From Candidatus Zixiibacteriota bacterium (GTDB lineage: Bacteria > Zixibacteria > MSB-5A5 > GN15 > FEB-12): DNA of 10,409 bases. The stretch is taken from positions 1 through 10,409 of the forward strand of contig JAHIVM010000482.1 in assembly GCA_018816665.1 (NCBI GenBank). Reading direction: 5' to 3'. The translations under genes and the position numbers were made by a program. The notes beneath the pieces are model-generated. The model made no database searches, was not told where the DNA came from, and saw only the letters and a list, made by a program, of their open reading frames with translations. Below are positions 1 to 5,347 of the stretch, piece after piece; the stretch's first letter is position 1, and each line of letters opens with the position of its first letter.

Positions 1-1
1 G

Positions 2-427
2 GTGCTGTTGCTCTCCGCCTGCAGCAACCGCCCCAAACTGCCGGATGAATCCGCCGATCCCACCGCCAACGATATGATCGAAACCGTCTGGGTTGACCCC
101 CAGATAGTGTTGTCGGACACGCTGATGACACTGATCAAGGCTGATCGGATAGACACGCTGTTGCTTGCGCCGGGGGAGATCACCGGCAAGCGCGGGGCAT
201 CGATCGAGATCGCCGTCACGGAACCTCTGTGCAATGTAGACATTCGATTACTCGATGCCGCCGGTCAGCAGATTCGGCCGCTGGTGTACCGTCCATTGGC
301 TCGTGGGTTTTATCGCCTGACATTTAATTATCGACGGTTGAATTTCCTGCCCTTGATGCCGGGGACATATTCTCTGACCGCTGATTATTGCGGTCAGAGC
401 AAAACGTCGGTGTTTCTGGTGGAGTGA
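2..427 (+). CDS. lipoprotein of unknown function, 5' end outside window
   Basis: The open frame enters from the left edge and stops at TGA 425-427. The first residues read VLLLSAC, the end of a lipoprotein signal peptide with a lipobox (L-S-A-C), so Cys7 of the visible part would be lipidated. No positively charged n-region is present before it, so the true start almost certainly lies upstream and the GTG at position 2 is not the start. The mature part is about 135 residues with no membrane segment. Its C-terminal half (VDIRLLDAAGQQIRPLV, then RGFYRLTF, then MPGTYSLTADY) has alternating beta-strand character. It loosely resembles FlgD/Ig-like carboxy-terminal beta-sandwiches of surface proteins, but I cannot assign a family. 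It likely faces the periplasm or cell surface. The signal peptide call is firm; the fold is a guess. Confidence 0.7.
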   Translation: MLLLSACSNRPKLPDESADPTANDMIETVWVDPQIVLSDTLMTLIKADRIDTLLLAPGEITGKRGASIEIAVTEPLCNVDIRLLDAAGQQIRPLVYRPLARGFYRLTFNYRRLNFLPLMPGTYSLTADYCGQSKTSVFLVE

Positions 428-490
428 GTGGTGAGAGTTTGGCTCTGACTCGCGCCAGAGGCGCCCTTGGATGACTCGCCTGCACGGCGC

Positions 491-570
491 CATGCCCAAG
501 TCATCCTGAGCCCACCCAAGTCATCCTGAGCCCACCCAAGTCATCCTGAGCCCACCCAAGTCATCCTGAG
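491..570 (+). repeat. 20-bp tandem repeat, 4 units
   Basis: Four head-to-tail units of CCCACCCAAGTCATCCTGAG at 491-510, 511-530, 531-550 and 551-570. The first unit differs in its first bases (CATGCCCAAG). Each unit contains the left arm and first loop bases of the palindromic repeat that follows at 558-588. The array therefore looks like local amplification of half a palindrome rather than an independent satellite. Confidence 0.95.
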
Positions 571-588
571 CTTGTCGAAGGATGGCTT
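558..588 (+). repeat. 31-nt palindromic repeat, copy A (CC/GG stem)
   Basis: Arms AAGTCATCCT (558-567) and AGGATGGCTT (579-588) pair over 10 bp with one G-U wobble, around the 11-nt loop GAGCTTGTCGA. The same sequence recurs at 908-938. The loop is not self-complementary, so each copy has an orientation; this one is plus. Confidence 0.9.
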
Positions 589-617
589 AAGCTTTCAGAT
601 CGCCAGCAAACAGTGCC

Positions 618-646
618 AGTCATGGTTCGACAGGCTCACCATGACT
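618..646 (-). repeat. palindromic repeat, copy B (GG/CC stem)
   Basis: Arms AGTCATGGT (618-626) and ACCATGACT (638-646) form a perfect 9-bp stem around the loop TCGACAGGCTC. Its reverse complement GAGCCTGTCGA matches the loop of copy A at 10 of 11 positions. It lies opposite to copy A, making an A(+)/B(-) pair over 558-646 with no gene inside. Confidence 0.9.
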
Positions 647-662
647 TGGATGTAGTCCTCGT

Positions 663-780
663 TTGATTTCTGCGGATCGCTAGACTTCAAGCGATCGCTA
701 GACTCCAAGGCACCGCTAGACTCCAGGGGATCGCTAGACTCCGGGGTCACTAGACTCCAGGAGGCATCGCTTGATTCAAA
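663..780. repeat. 18-bp-period tandem array
   Basis: About seven imperfect units carry a core TAGACTCCAG/TAGACTTCAA preceded by ATCGC. TAGACT cores begin at 681, 699, 717, 735 and 751, with degenerate TTGATT versions near 663 and at 771. Spacing is exactly 18 bp for most units. On the minus strand the period keeps frame and reads as ESSDxL-type hexapeptides, but that frame has no convincing start or ribosome site, so I call only the DNA repeat. Confidence 0.85.
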
Positions 781-788
781 GCCTCCTG
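758..788. repeat. inverted repeat / hairpin closing the 18-bp array
   Basis: CAGGAGGC (758-765) and GCCTCCTG (781-788) are a perfect 8-bp inverted repeat around a 15-nt loop containing the last, degenerate unit of the array. No T-run follows, so a terminator role is not supported. Confidence 0.7.
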
Positions 789-907
789 CCCCCAAGAACC
801 TGGTGTCGATAGCAGTACTCCTGACTGCCGTTTAAGATTGCATCCTCAAGAGCCTATGTTAGTCCGCAATTGCGAGCCCATCGTTCAATCTCACATTCTT
901 TGCACGC

Positions 908-938
908 AAGTCATCCTGAGCTTGTCGAAGGATGGCTT
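908..938 (+). repeat. palindromic repeat, copy C, upstream of GIY-YIG gene
   Basis: Identical to copy A over 31 nt (arms 908-917 and 929-938, loop 918-928), in plus orientation. It ends 44 nt before the GIY-YIG start and forms an inverted pair with copy D at 1302-1332 on the other side of the gene. Confidence 0.92.
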
Positions 939-982
939 AGGGAATATCTTTTACACAGTTCGTCTGGTTCAAGGGGTCAGGA

Positions 983-1303
983 ATGCAGTCATACAAACAG
1001 CGGAAGTCTGGCCATGTGTACATATTGCGGTGCGCTGACGGTTCGTACTATACGGGTAGCACCAGCAATCTTGAAGGCAGACTTTCACTTCACAATGCTG
1101 GTAGGATCGGTGGATACACTCAAACTCGGCGGCCGGTACGTTTAGTATACTCGCAGTGGTTTGCAGAGATTGCCGACGCAGTGAGTGCCGAGCGCAGAAT
1201 CAAGGGGTGGACGAGACGGAAGAAGGAGGCCCTGATCGCCGGGGACTACGAGTTGCTGGTTCTATTGTCGAAAAGCAGGAGCCGACGAGCCGGACGGGAG
1301 TAA
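983..1303 (+). CDS. GIY-YIG domain nuclease, small stand-alone (UPF0213/YhbQ-like)
   Basis: A 106-residue protein that is essentially one GIY-YIG nuclease domain. The motif appears as VYI (12-14) and YTG (23-25). Expected active-site residues are visible: Tyr13, Tyr23, Arg33 (in LEGRL), His37 and Glu70 (in AERRIKGW). The basic TRRKKEALI segment is typical of the YhbQ/UPF0213 group. Members are metal-dependent nucleases or nicking enzymes; most have no firmly known cellular role. The ATG at 983 follows an AAGGGG stretch (971-976) by 6 nt. The tail (SKSRSRRAGRE) is short and basic. The stop TAA (1301-1303) uses the first bases of palindrome copy D, and copy C lies just upstream, so the gene is tightly bracketed by inverted repeats. 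This suggests a functional or mobile association. The family call is strong; the role is inferred. Confidence 0.9.
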   Translation: MQSYKQRKSGHVYILRCADGSYYTGSTSNLEGRLSLHNAGRIGGYTQTRRPVRLVYSQWFAEIADAVSAERRIKGWTRRKKEALIAGDYELLVLLSKSRSRRAGRE

Positions 1304-1332
1304 GTCATGGTTCGACAGGCTCACCATGACTT
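1302..1332 (-). repeat. palindromic repeat, copy D, overlapping the GIY-YIG stop codon
   Basis: AAGTCATGGT (1302-1311) and ACCATGACTT (1323-1332) form a perfect 10-bp stem around TCGACAGGCTC. Orientation is minus, opposite to copy C. Its first two bases form part of the TAA stop of the nuclease gene. Confidence 0.92.
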
Positions 1333-1360
1333 GTGGCGGACCTTTCCTAATGGCTGGTCT

Positions 1361-1381
1361 ATCGACAGGCTCACCATGACC
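1361..1381 (-). repeat. palindromic repeat, copy E, left arm degraded
   Basis: The loop TCGACAGGCTC (1362-1372) and right arm ACCATGAC (1373-1380) are intact. The expected left arm at 1354-1361 is replaced by unrelated bases, so no stem can form. This is a decayed or half copy in the same orientation as D. Confidence 0.75.
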
Positions 1382-1606
1382 CGGAGGCGTCTTCTCCTTA
1401 TTGCTTGCTCGACTTCCGCGTAACCCTAACATTGATATGCAACTCCCAGCTCATTGTCAGGACATGACCCCGACCGTTGGAATTTCCCCTTATCTTTGTC
1501 TAATAATTGCGCAGGGCTTAGCCTGAATCCTTCCGAAAACACTCCGATATATTGGAAAGAGCCCCCAGTCTCCCGGACCGGGGGGAGGAAGGTGAAAAAT
1601 GTCCGC

Positions 1607-1612
1607 GAGGAG
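1607..1612 (+). promoter_or_regulatory. ribosome binding site fixing the regulator start
   Basis: GAGGAG sits 5 nt before the ATG at 1618. The open frame extends upstream to an ATG at 1552, but the extra 22 residues are not receiver-like and lie outside this site, so 1618 is the start. Confidence 0.85.
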
Positions 1613-1617
1613 TAAAA

Positions 1618-2988
1618 ATGCCTAACATCCTTGTTGTGGAAGACAAAGATTCCATGCGCACCATGCTGACAGATACGCTCCACGAGGAAGGGTATCGGGT
1701 CGATGCCGCGGCCGATGGCAGACAGGCGCTGGATCTGGTTAACAACAAGTCGTACGACCTCGTACTGACGGATTTGCGGATGCCGGACGTGGACGGTCTG
1801 GCGGTACTCTCGGGAGTTAAGGACATTGATGTTGATACTTCTGTAATTGTGATGACTGCCTACGGTACCATAGAGGATGCCGTGGCCGCTATGAAAAAGG
1901 GCGCTTATGATTTCATAACCAAGCCCTTTGATACCGAACATTTGTGCGTGCTGGTCAATCGGGCGCTGGAAAATCGCCGGATGGTGGCCGAAAACACGCT
2001 GCTGCGCCAGGAGATCCTGGCCGATCACGGTCTCGATAATATCATCGGCCAGAACGAAAAGATGATCGAGCTGGGCCGGATGGTTCAGAAAGTTGCCGGC
2101 AGTGATGCCTCGGTGTTGCTGCAGGGTGAATCCGGTACCGGTAAGGAACTGTTTGCCCGGGCGCTGCATAATCTGTCGCCGCGCAAGAACGGACCGTATA
2201 TCACGATCAACTGCGCCGCCATACCCGGCGAGTTGCTCGAAAACGAATTATTCGGATCAGAAAAAGGCGCTTTCACCGGCGCCCATGCCCGCAAGATGGG
2301 TAAGTTCGAAATCGCCCATACGGGTACGATTTTTCTAGATGAGATCGGTGACATGGATATTGCCCTGCAGGCCAAACTCCTGCGGGTTCTGCAGCAGAAA
2401 AACTTCGAACGTCTCGGCGGCACTAAGACCGTCGATGTCGACGTCCGCGTCATCGCTGCCACCAATATGGATTTACCCGAGCATATCCGGGCGAAGAAAT
2501 TCCGTGAGGATCTGTACTACCGGCTTTCAGTGTTCCCGCTGAGCATCCCGCCGCTACGGGAGCGGCCCGATGATGTCACGCTTCTGACCGAGTACTTCAT
2601 CGAGAAGTACTGCCGGGACATGAAAAAGCCGCTGAAGTCGATGACTCGCGACGGTCTCGACCTGCTGGAGAAGTACCACTGGCCGGGCAATGTCCGGGAA
2701 CTGGAAAACACCATCGAGCGGGCTGTGATCCTGGCCGAGGGGAAAAAGATCAGTCCGGAACATTTGGCGATCCGGTTACGTCGCACCGATGAGATCAAGC
2801 TTCGCGACGGCGCCGGATTGAAGGAAATCGGTGCCCATGCCCAGCGTCAGGCCGAGCGCGGGACCATTATCCGGGTCCTCAAGGAGGTCCGGGGTAACAA
2901 GCGCAAATGTGCCAAGATTCTGAAGATTGACTACACGACCTTGTTTGATAAGATGAAGAAATACGATATCGAAAAAGATCTGGTATAG
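1618..2988 (+). CDS. sigma-54-dependent response regulator, NtrC family
   Basis: A 456-residue transcription activator with the classic three-part build. Residues 1-120 are a receiver domain with the acidic pair Glu8/Asp9, phospho-acceptor Asp52 (LTDLRMPD), Thr80 and Lys102. Residues about 140-375 are the AAA+ sigma-54 interaction domain, with Walker A GESGTGKE (170-177), the sigma-54-contacting loop GAFTGA (217-222), Walker B FLDEIGD (239-245) and arginine-finger candidates Arg296 and Arg302. Residues about 415-456 are a Fis-type helix-turn-helix. Phosphorylation should allow ring assembly and ATP-driven opening of sigma-54 promoters. No histidine kinase is adjacent in this window, so partner and target genes are unknown. 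The gene stands alone, with its own terminator. The domain call is essentially certain; a name such as AtoC or ZraR would be over-specific. Confidence 0.96.
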   Translation: MPNILVVEDKDSMRTMLTDTLHEEGYRVDAAADGRQALDLVNNKSYDLVLTDLRMPDVDGLAVLSGVKDIDVDTSVIVMTAYGTIEDAVAAMKKGAYDFITKPFDTEHLCVLVNRALENRRMVAENTLLRQEILADHGLDNIIGQNEKMIELGRMVQKVAGSDASVLLQGESGTGKELFARALHNLSPRKNGPYITINCAAIPGELLENELFGSEKGAFTGAHARKMGKFEIAHTGTIFLDEIGDMDIALQAKLLRVLQQKNFERLGGTKTVDVDVRVIAATNMDLPEHIRAKKFREDLYYRLSVFPLSIPPLRERPDDVTLLTEYFIEKYCRDMKKPLKSMTRDGLDLLEKYHWPGNVRELENTIERAVILAEGKKISPEHLAIRLRRTDEIKLRDGAGLKEIGAHAQRQAERGTIIRVLKEVRGNKRKCAKILKIDYTTLFDKMKKYDIEKDLV

Positions 2989-3016
2989 CGGGCAGAGACC
3001 GCAGATCGGGAGTGGC

Positions 3017-3046
3017 AAAGGCCGCCGGGCAACCGGCGGCCTTTTT
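3017..3046 (+). terminator. rho-independent terminator after the response regulator
   Basis: AAAGGCCGCCGG (3017-3028) and CCGGCGGCCTTT (3033-3044) form a perfect 12-bp GC-rich stem capped by the GNRA tetraloop GCAA, followed by a short T run. It lies about 30 nt after the regulator stop. Confidence 0.93.
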
Positions 3047-3121
3047 GTGAGTGACCGGCATGTTTGCGGTTAACGTGGTCCCTGGAGGCAATAATAGACC
3101 TGGATATCCTCCGAAAACCTG

Positions 3122-3149
3122 TTGACAATTCCCGGAACGGCGGTAACTT
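3122..3149 (+). promoter_or_regulatory. possible sigma-70-type promoter for the HNH gene
   Basis: A consensus -35 TTGACA (3122-3127) is followed after 16 nt by a weak -10 TAACTT (3144-3149). It lies downstream of the regulator terminator and about 100 nt before the HNH start, so an independent promoter is expected here. The poor -10 keeps confidence low. Confidence 0.35.
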
Positions 3150-3256
3150 TATGGCTATTGGGGGAGAGGACCGGATTTGTTCGGCGCGGCACCGGGACAT
3201 CACCTGTCGCACATCACCGCGAACCCGGATGCCCACCGGCGGTAAAAGGTTGTACT

Positions 3257-3787
3257 ATGCCAGCACCGGTGAATGGGTCAAGAATCAATCGGCACGTTCT
3301 GATGCTCAACCAGAACTATGAACCGCTGACTATCTGTTCGGCGCGACGGGCTATCGTGTTGCTGTTTCAGGGGAAAGCCGAGATGATTGAGACCGCCGAC
3401 GGCCTCAAACTTCGGACCGTCACCCAGGCATACTCGTTGCCCTCGGTGGTCAGACTCTGGCAGTACCGACGAGTCCCGCACAAAAAGATCCTGCTGAGCC
3501 GCAAGAATATCATTGTCCGGGATAATCACCAATGCCAGTACTGCGGGATCACAAAAGGCGAAATGACCATTGATCACGTCATTCCCAAACGCCTCAACGG
3601 CGCCGACACCTGGGAAAACATGGTGTGCGCCTGCGTCCGATGCAATAATCGCAAAAGCGATCACACTCCCGAACAGGCCGGTATGAAGTTGCTGAAAAAA
3701 CCCAAGCGGCCGTCGCACATTACCTTCATCCAGCGCCATGCCGGGGCCGCCGACCGTCGCTGGCGTCAGTATCTCTTCATGGACTGA
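3257..3787 (+). CDS. HNH endonuclease (McrA-like, COG1403 type)
   Basis: A 176-residue protein. The N-terminal part, HVLMLNQNYEPLTICSARRA (13-32), and the SLPSVVRL stretch match a widespread bacterial HNH family whose N-terminal domain has no known function. The nuclease core covers 85-145: zinc-type pairs CQYC (93-96) and CVRC (126-129), the catalytic IDH (105-107), WEN (119-121) and CNNRK (129-133). The family is annotated as HNH nucleases related to McrA, but most members lack an adjacent methylase, as here, and a restriction role is unproven. The ATG at 3257 has AAAGG 8 nt upstream. The frame stays open further up, but that part shows no family similarity. The stop converges on the minus-strand lipoprotein gene with a 33-nt gap. 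The family is firm; the biological role is unknown. Confidence 0.9.
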   Translation: MPAPVNGSRINRHVLMLNQNYEPLTICSARRAIVLLFQGKAEMIETADGLKLRTVTQAYSLPSVVRLWQYRRVPHKKILLSRKNIIVRDNHQCQYCGITKGEMTIDHVIPKRLNGADTWENMVCACVRCNNRKSDHTPEQAGMKLLKKPKRPSHITFIQRHAGAADRRWRQYLFMD

Positions 3788-3820
3788 ACGCGGCGAAGTC
3801 GCCGGTCCTCAATCTTTGCG

Positions 3821-5032
3821 CTATCTTAAATCCTTGAATCGCTGCCGCATGTTTGCGTCGTGGGTGGTGGATTCAATAATAGATGCCACCGAGCGCGCGG
3901 TATCCTTTGATGCCGGATTGGCGCTCTGGTTCAGTGTTGCCAGACGGTTGCCCTCATGGTAGAACCCCTCGGCCACAGTGACGCCATCGTACTGCGAGAG
4001 CGGTCTGGTGAATATGTACCCATCACAATAGTCACCCAGAGTGAAGTCGTCTTTGCCGTTGCCCCAGTAGGACTGTGTCGCTGTCAGGCTTGCAAACGGC
4101 GAACCAACAATATCAAACCCCACCGGATAATACTCTGTCCCCAATTCGGCCATGAGCGCGTCGATGACACCATCGACCGGGTACGTATACCCGCTGAACG
4201 ATCCGGCCGGCGGCCACGGAGCGTGCAGGTTGATCAGGAACACGCGGTCACCGAGCTGTTGGTACAGGCTGTGACCGAGCCGGTCCTTATCCCAATGGTC
4301 TACCGAGTCGCTGTTGGGGGCGTAGTAGGGGCGACGGTACTTTGTGAAGCCGTGGTATATCCCGCAATAAACAAGCGCCTTCTCGTGTGTTTCGACAATT
4401 TCCCGACGGGCGGTTGCGGCCATGTTTTCGTCGGACGACCCCTTCGCCCAGATCCTTTTCATGAGCTCGGGATTTTTCAGATCTGCCTCAGTTTTTAGCA
4501 GACTCCAATCGGCCGAGGCGTTAAGGCCAACCACTCTGAATCGACGGGCGGTGTCGGGGAGATTGTGGTTGAGTTCCCAGGCGACCTTGTAGATGTCGAT
4601 GTACTCCTGGAAGCCCCAGAACGGCCACTGGTTAAACTGGATCTGACGGGCAAGAGCTTCGTCGTATACAGGTGCAGTCAGCAGACGGTCAATGTCAGCC
4701 TGGTCCTCCCAGTTGGCGAACTCCATTGCCAGGGTATACACTCCGGCCGCGCGCAGTTTTGGAATCAGGTTGTGAACCAACGCGAGATCGTGCTTTATTC
4801 TGTGGAATTCTCCCAGAATGACCACATCGTGATTTTCGAATTTCGAAAGGACGTAGCTTTCCGGCGCCAGATGATGGCGATCCAGATAGCCGCTCAGTTC
4901 AGAGGCGATTTCAGCCGGGAGTTGAGGCAGAGGCAGGCGGGAGTCATCCGGAGGATTGGCGCCGTCGCATGAAACCAGGACGGCAGCCAGAAACAACGTC
5001 GGTAGAAGCCTTCTCATTATATGGGACCTCAT
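3821..5032 (-). CDS. lipoprotein of the ChaN/Tiki-like (haem-binding-uptake) superfamily
   Basis: 403 residues beginning with a lipoprotein signal peptide (MRRLLPTLFLAAVLVSC from the second Met, lipobox LVSC with Cys22), so it is a membrane-anchored extracytoplasmic protein. Residues 70-110 carry GEFHRIKHD (Glu75, His77) followed about 25 residues later by AMEF (Glu104). Further on, IYHGF contains His227. This GE-x-H ... E ... H layout is characteristic of the fold shared by ChaN, erythromycin esterase, TraB/PrgY and Tiki proteins. In these, the residues bind metal or haem or catalyse hydrolysis. The middle (NQWPFWGFQEYIDIY) is aromatic-rich. Substrate is unknown: haem binding, esterase or protease activity are all possible. 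The gene is monocistronic with its own promoter. Superfamily assignment rests on motif reading and is moderately sure; the lipoprotein call is strong. Confidence 0.75.
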   Translation of the reverse strand: MRSHIMRRLLPTLFLAAVLVSCDGANPPDDSRLPLPQLPAEIASELSGYLDRHHLAPESYVLSKFENHDVVILGEFHRIKHDLALVHNLIPKLRAAGVYTLAMEFANWEDQADIDRLLTAPVYDEALARQIQFNQWPFWGFQEYIDIYKVAWELNHNLPDTARRFRVVGLNASADWSLLKTEADLKNPELMKRIWAKGSSDENMAATARREIVETHEKALVYCGIYHGFTKYRRPYYAPNSDSVDHWDKDRLGHSLYQQLGDRVFLINLHAPWPPAGSFSGYTYPVDGVIDALMAELGTEYYPVGFDIVGSPFASLTATQSYWGNGKDDFTLGDYCDGYIFTRPLSQYDGVTVAEGFYHEGNRLATLNQSANPASKDTARSVASIIESTTHDANMRQRFKDLR

Positions 5033-5042
5033 ACGGGACCTC
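5019..5042 (-). repeat. 12-bp tandem duplication carrying ribosome site and start region
   Basis: Two adjacent copies, ATATGGGACCTC (5019-5030) and ATACGGGACCTC (5031-5042), match at 11 of 12 bases. Read on the minus strand each supplies a GAGG ribosome-site core, one before the ATG at 5032 and one before the in-frame ATG at 5017. The result is two in-frame start sites five codons apart. Both give a valid lipoprotein signal. Confidence 0.75.
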
Positions 5043-5051
5043 TTGTGATAG

Positions 5052-5083
5052 CCGCCGGCCAGTGATCGACCCTGGATCGGCGG
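5052..5083 (-). other. hairpin in the 5' leader of the lipoprotein gene
   Basis: CCGCCG (5052-5057) pairs with CGGCGG (5078-5083), and CCAG (5059-5062) pairs with CTGG (5072-5075), giving a 10-bp stem with a small internal bulge. It lies between the predicted promoter and the ribosome site. A regulatory role is possible but unsupported. Confidence 0.4.
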
Positions 5084-5104
5084 GACATACGAGTGGTTGT
5101 TGAT

Positions 5105-5133
5105 ATGGTAGGGTTATCAGACTAGATTGTCAA
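5105..5133 (-). promoter_or_regulatory. sigma-70-type promoter for the minus-strand lipoprotein gene
   Basis: On the minus strand a perfect TTGACA (5133-5128) is followed by exactly 17 nt and TACCAT (5110-5105, 4 of 6 consensus bases). Transcription would begin near 5098, leaving a leader of about 65 nt before the start codon. Confidence 0.6.
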
Positions 5134-5244
5134 GGTGAGGCCAAAGACGACAGAATGGGGGACGGCGCAACCCAAAGCAGGTTGGTGTGCTAATGGCACA
5201 TTAAAAATCTCAAAATCCTATCATATTGTCGGACATATTGTTGT

Positions 5245-5286
5245 GGTGGCAGTCCGGGTTGGTGGCAATCCGGGACGGCTTTTTTG
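5245..5286 (+). repeat. direct repeat and hairpin followed by T-run upstream of trpS
   Basis: GGTGGCAGTCCGGG (5245-5258) recurs as GGTGGCAATCCGGG (5261-5274), 13 of 14 identical. The parts CCGGGTT (5254-5260) and AATCCGG (5267-5273) can pair with one G-U wobble around the loop GGTGGC, and a run of six T follows at 5280-5285. It resembles a weak terminator or attenuator but precedes the likely trpS promoter, so its role is unclear. Confidence 0.4.
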
Positions 5287-5287
5287 G

Positions 5288-5316
5288 TTGATTTGGGGAC
5301 GCGTTCATGATACTAT
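5288..5316 (+). promoter_or_regulatory. likely promoter of the trpS-scpA-scpB-rluB operon
   Basis: TTGATT (5288-5293), a 17-nt spacer and TACTAT (5311-5316), with an extended -10 TG at 5308-5309. Transcription would start near 5323, about 25 nt before the trpS start. I see no other promoter in the operon. Confidence 0.5.
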
Positions 5317-5347
5317 CTCTGGCTAAGGTAAAGGATTAGAAGCAGAT

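Larger units (their letters stand above)
428..982. other. repeat-rich intergenic region
   Basis: There are 555 nt between the lipoprotein stop and the GIY-YIG start. In order it holds a tandem array of a 20-bp unit (491-570) running into a full palindrome (558-588), an oppositely oriented palindrome (618-646), an 18-bp-period array (663-780) closed by a hairpin (758-788), a stretch with nothing recognisable (about 790-905), and another palindrome (908-938). Short open frames here translate the repeats into SLSKDG-, HPELVEGW- and ESSD-type strings and lack credible ribosome sites. I see no real gene. Confidence 0.8.
1304..1617. other. intergenic region before the response regulator
   Basis: The first part carries palindrome copies D and E. 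From about 1382 the sequence is unique. I see no gene and no clear -24/-12 sigma-54 element (no TGGCAC-N5-TTGC). Weak sigma-70-like candidates exist, for example TTGCTC at 1405 with TAACAT at 1427 (16-nt spacer), but none is good enough to call. Confidence 0.5.

Noticed and set aside
491..780. Possible CRISPR array because of regularly spaced repeats
   Set aside because: The units are contiguous 18-bp or 20-bp tandem repeats without unique spacers of 25-45 bp, and there are no cas genes in the window.
595..795. Minus-strand open frame encoding an ESSD-rich 66-residue peptide
   Set aside because: It is a translation of the 18-bp array plus a palindrome copy, with no credible ribosome site; the periodic protein is a by-product of the DNA repeat.
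838..1145. Two plus-strand frames before and overlapping the GIY-YIG gene
   Set aside because: They translate palindrome copy C into SLSKDG and HPELVEGW strings, a common source of false gene calls, and overlap the well-supported nuclease in other frames.
428..1400. Insertion sequence or integron cassette in the repeat island
   Set aside because: No transposase or integrase, no target duplications and no attC-type core sites are visible; the inverted repeats are internal hairpins of a REP-like type.
1552..1617. Upstream start giving the response regulator 22 more residues
   Set aside because: The extra residues do not look like a receiver N-terminus, and the GAGGAG site points to the ATG at 1618.
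1426..2169. 247-codon minus-strand frame opposite the response regulator
   Set aside because: It is antisense to a clear receiver domain, has no recognisable motifs, and is explained by codon bias in GC-rich DNA.
3793..3806. Terminator between the convergent HNH and lipoprotein genes
   Set aside because: CGGCG-AAGT-CGCCG gives only a 5-bp stem and no T-run follows on either strand.
5245..5286. T-box riboswitch ahead of trpS (GGTGGCA and T-run look suggestive)
   Set aside because: The conserved T-box AGGGTGGNACCGCG is absent, there is no Stem I or specifier structure that I can see, and the likely promoter lies downstream.
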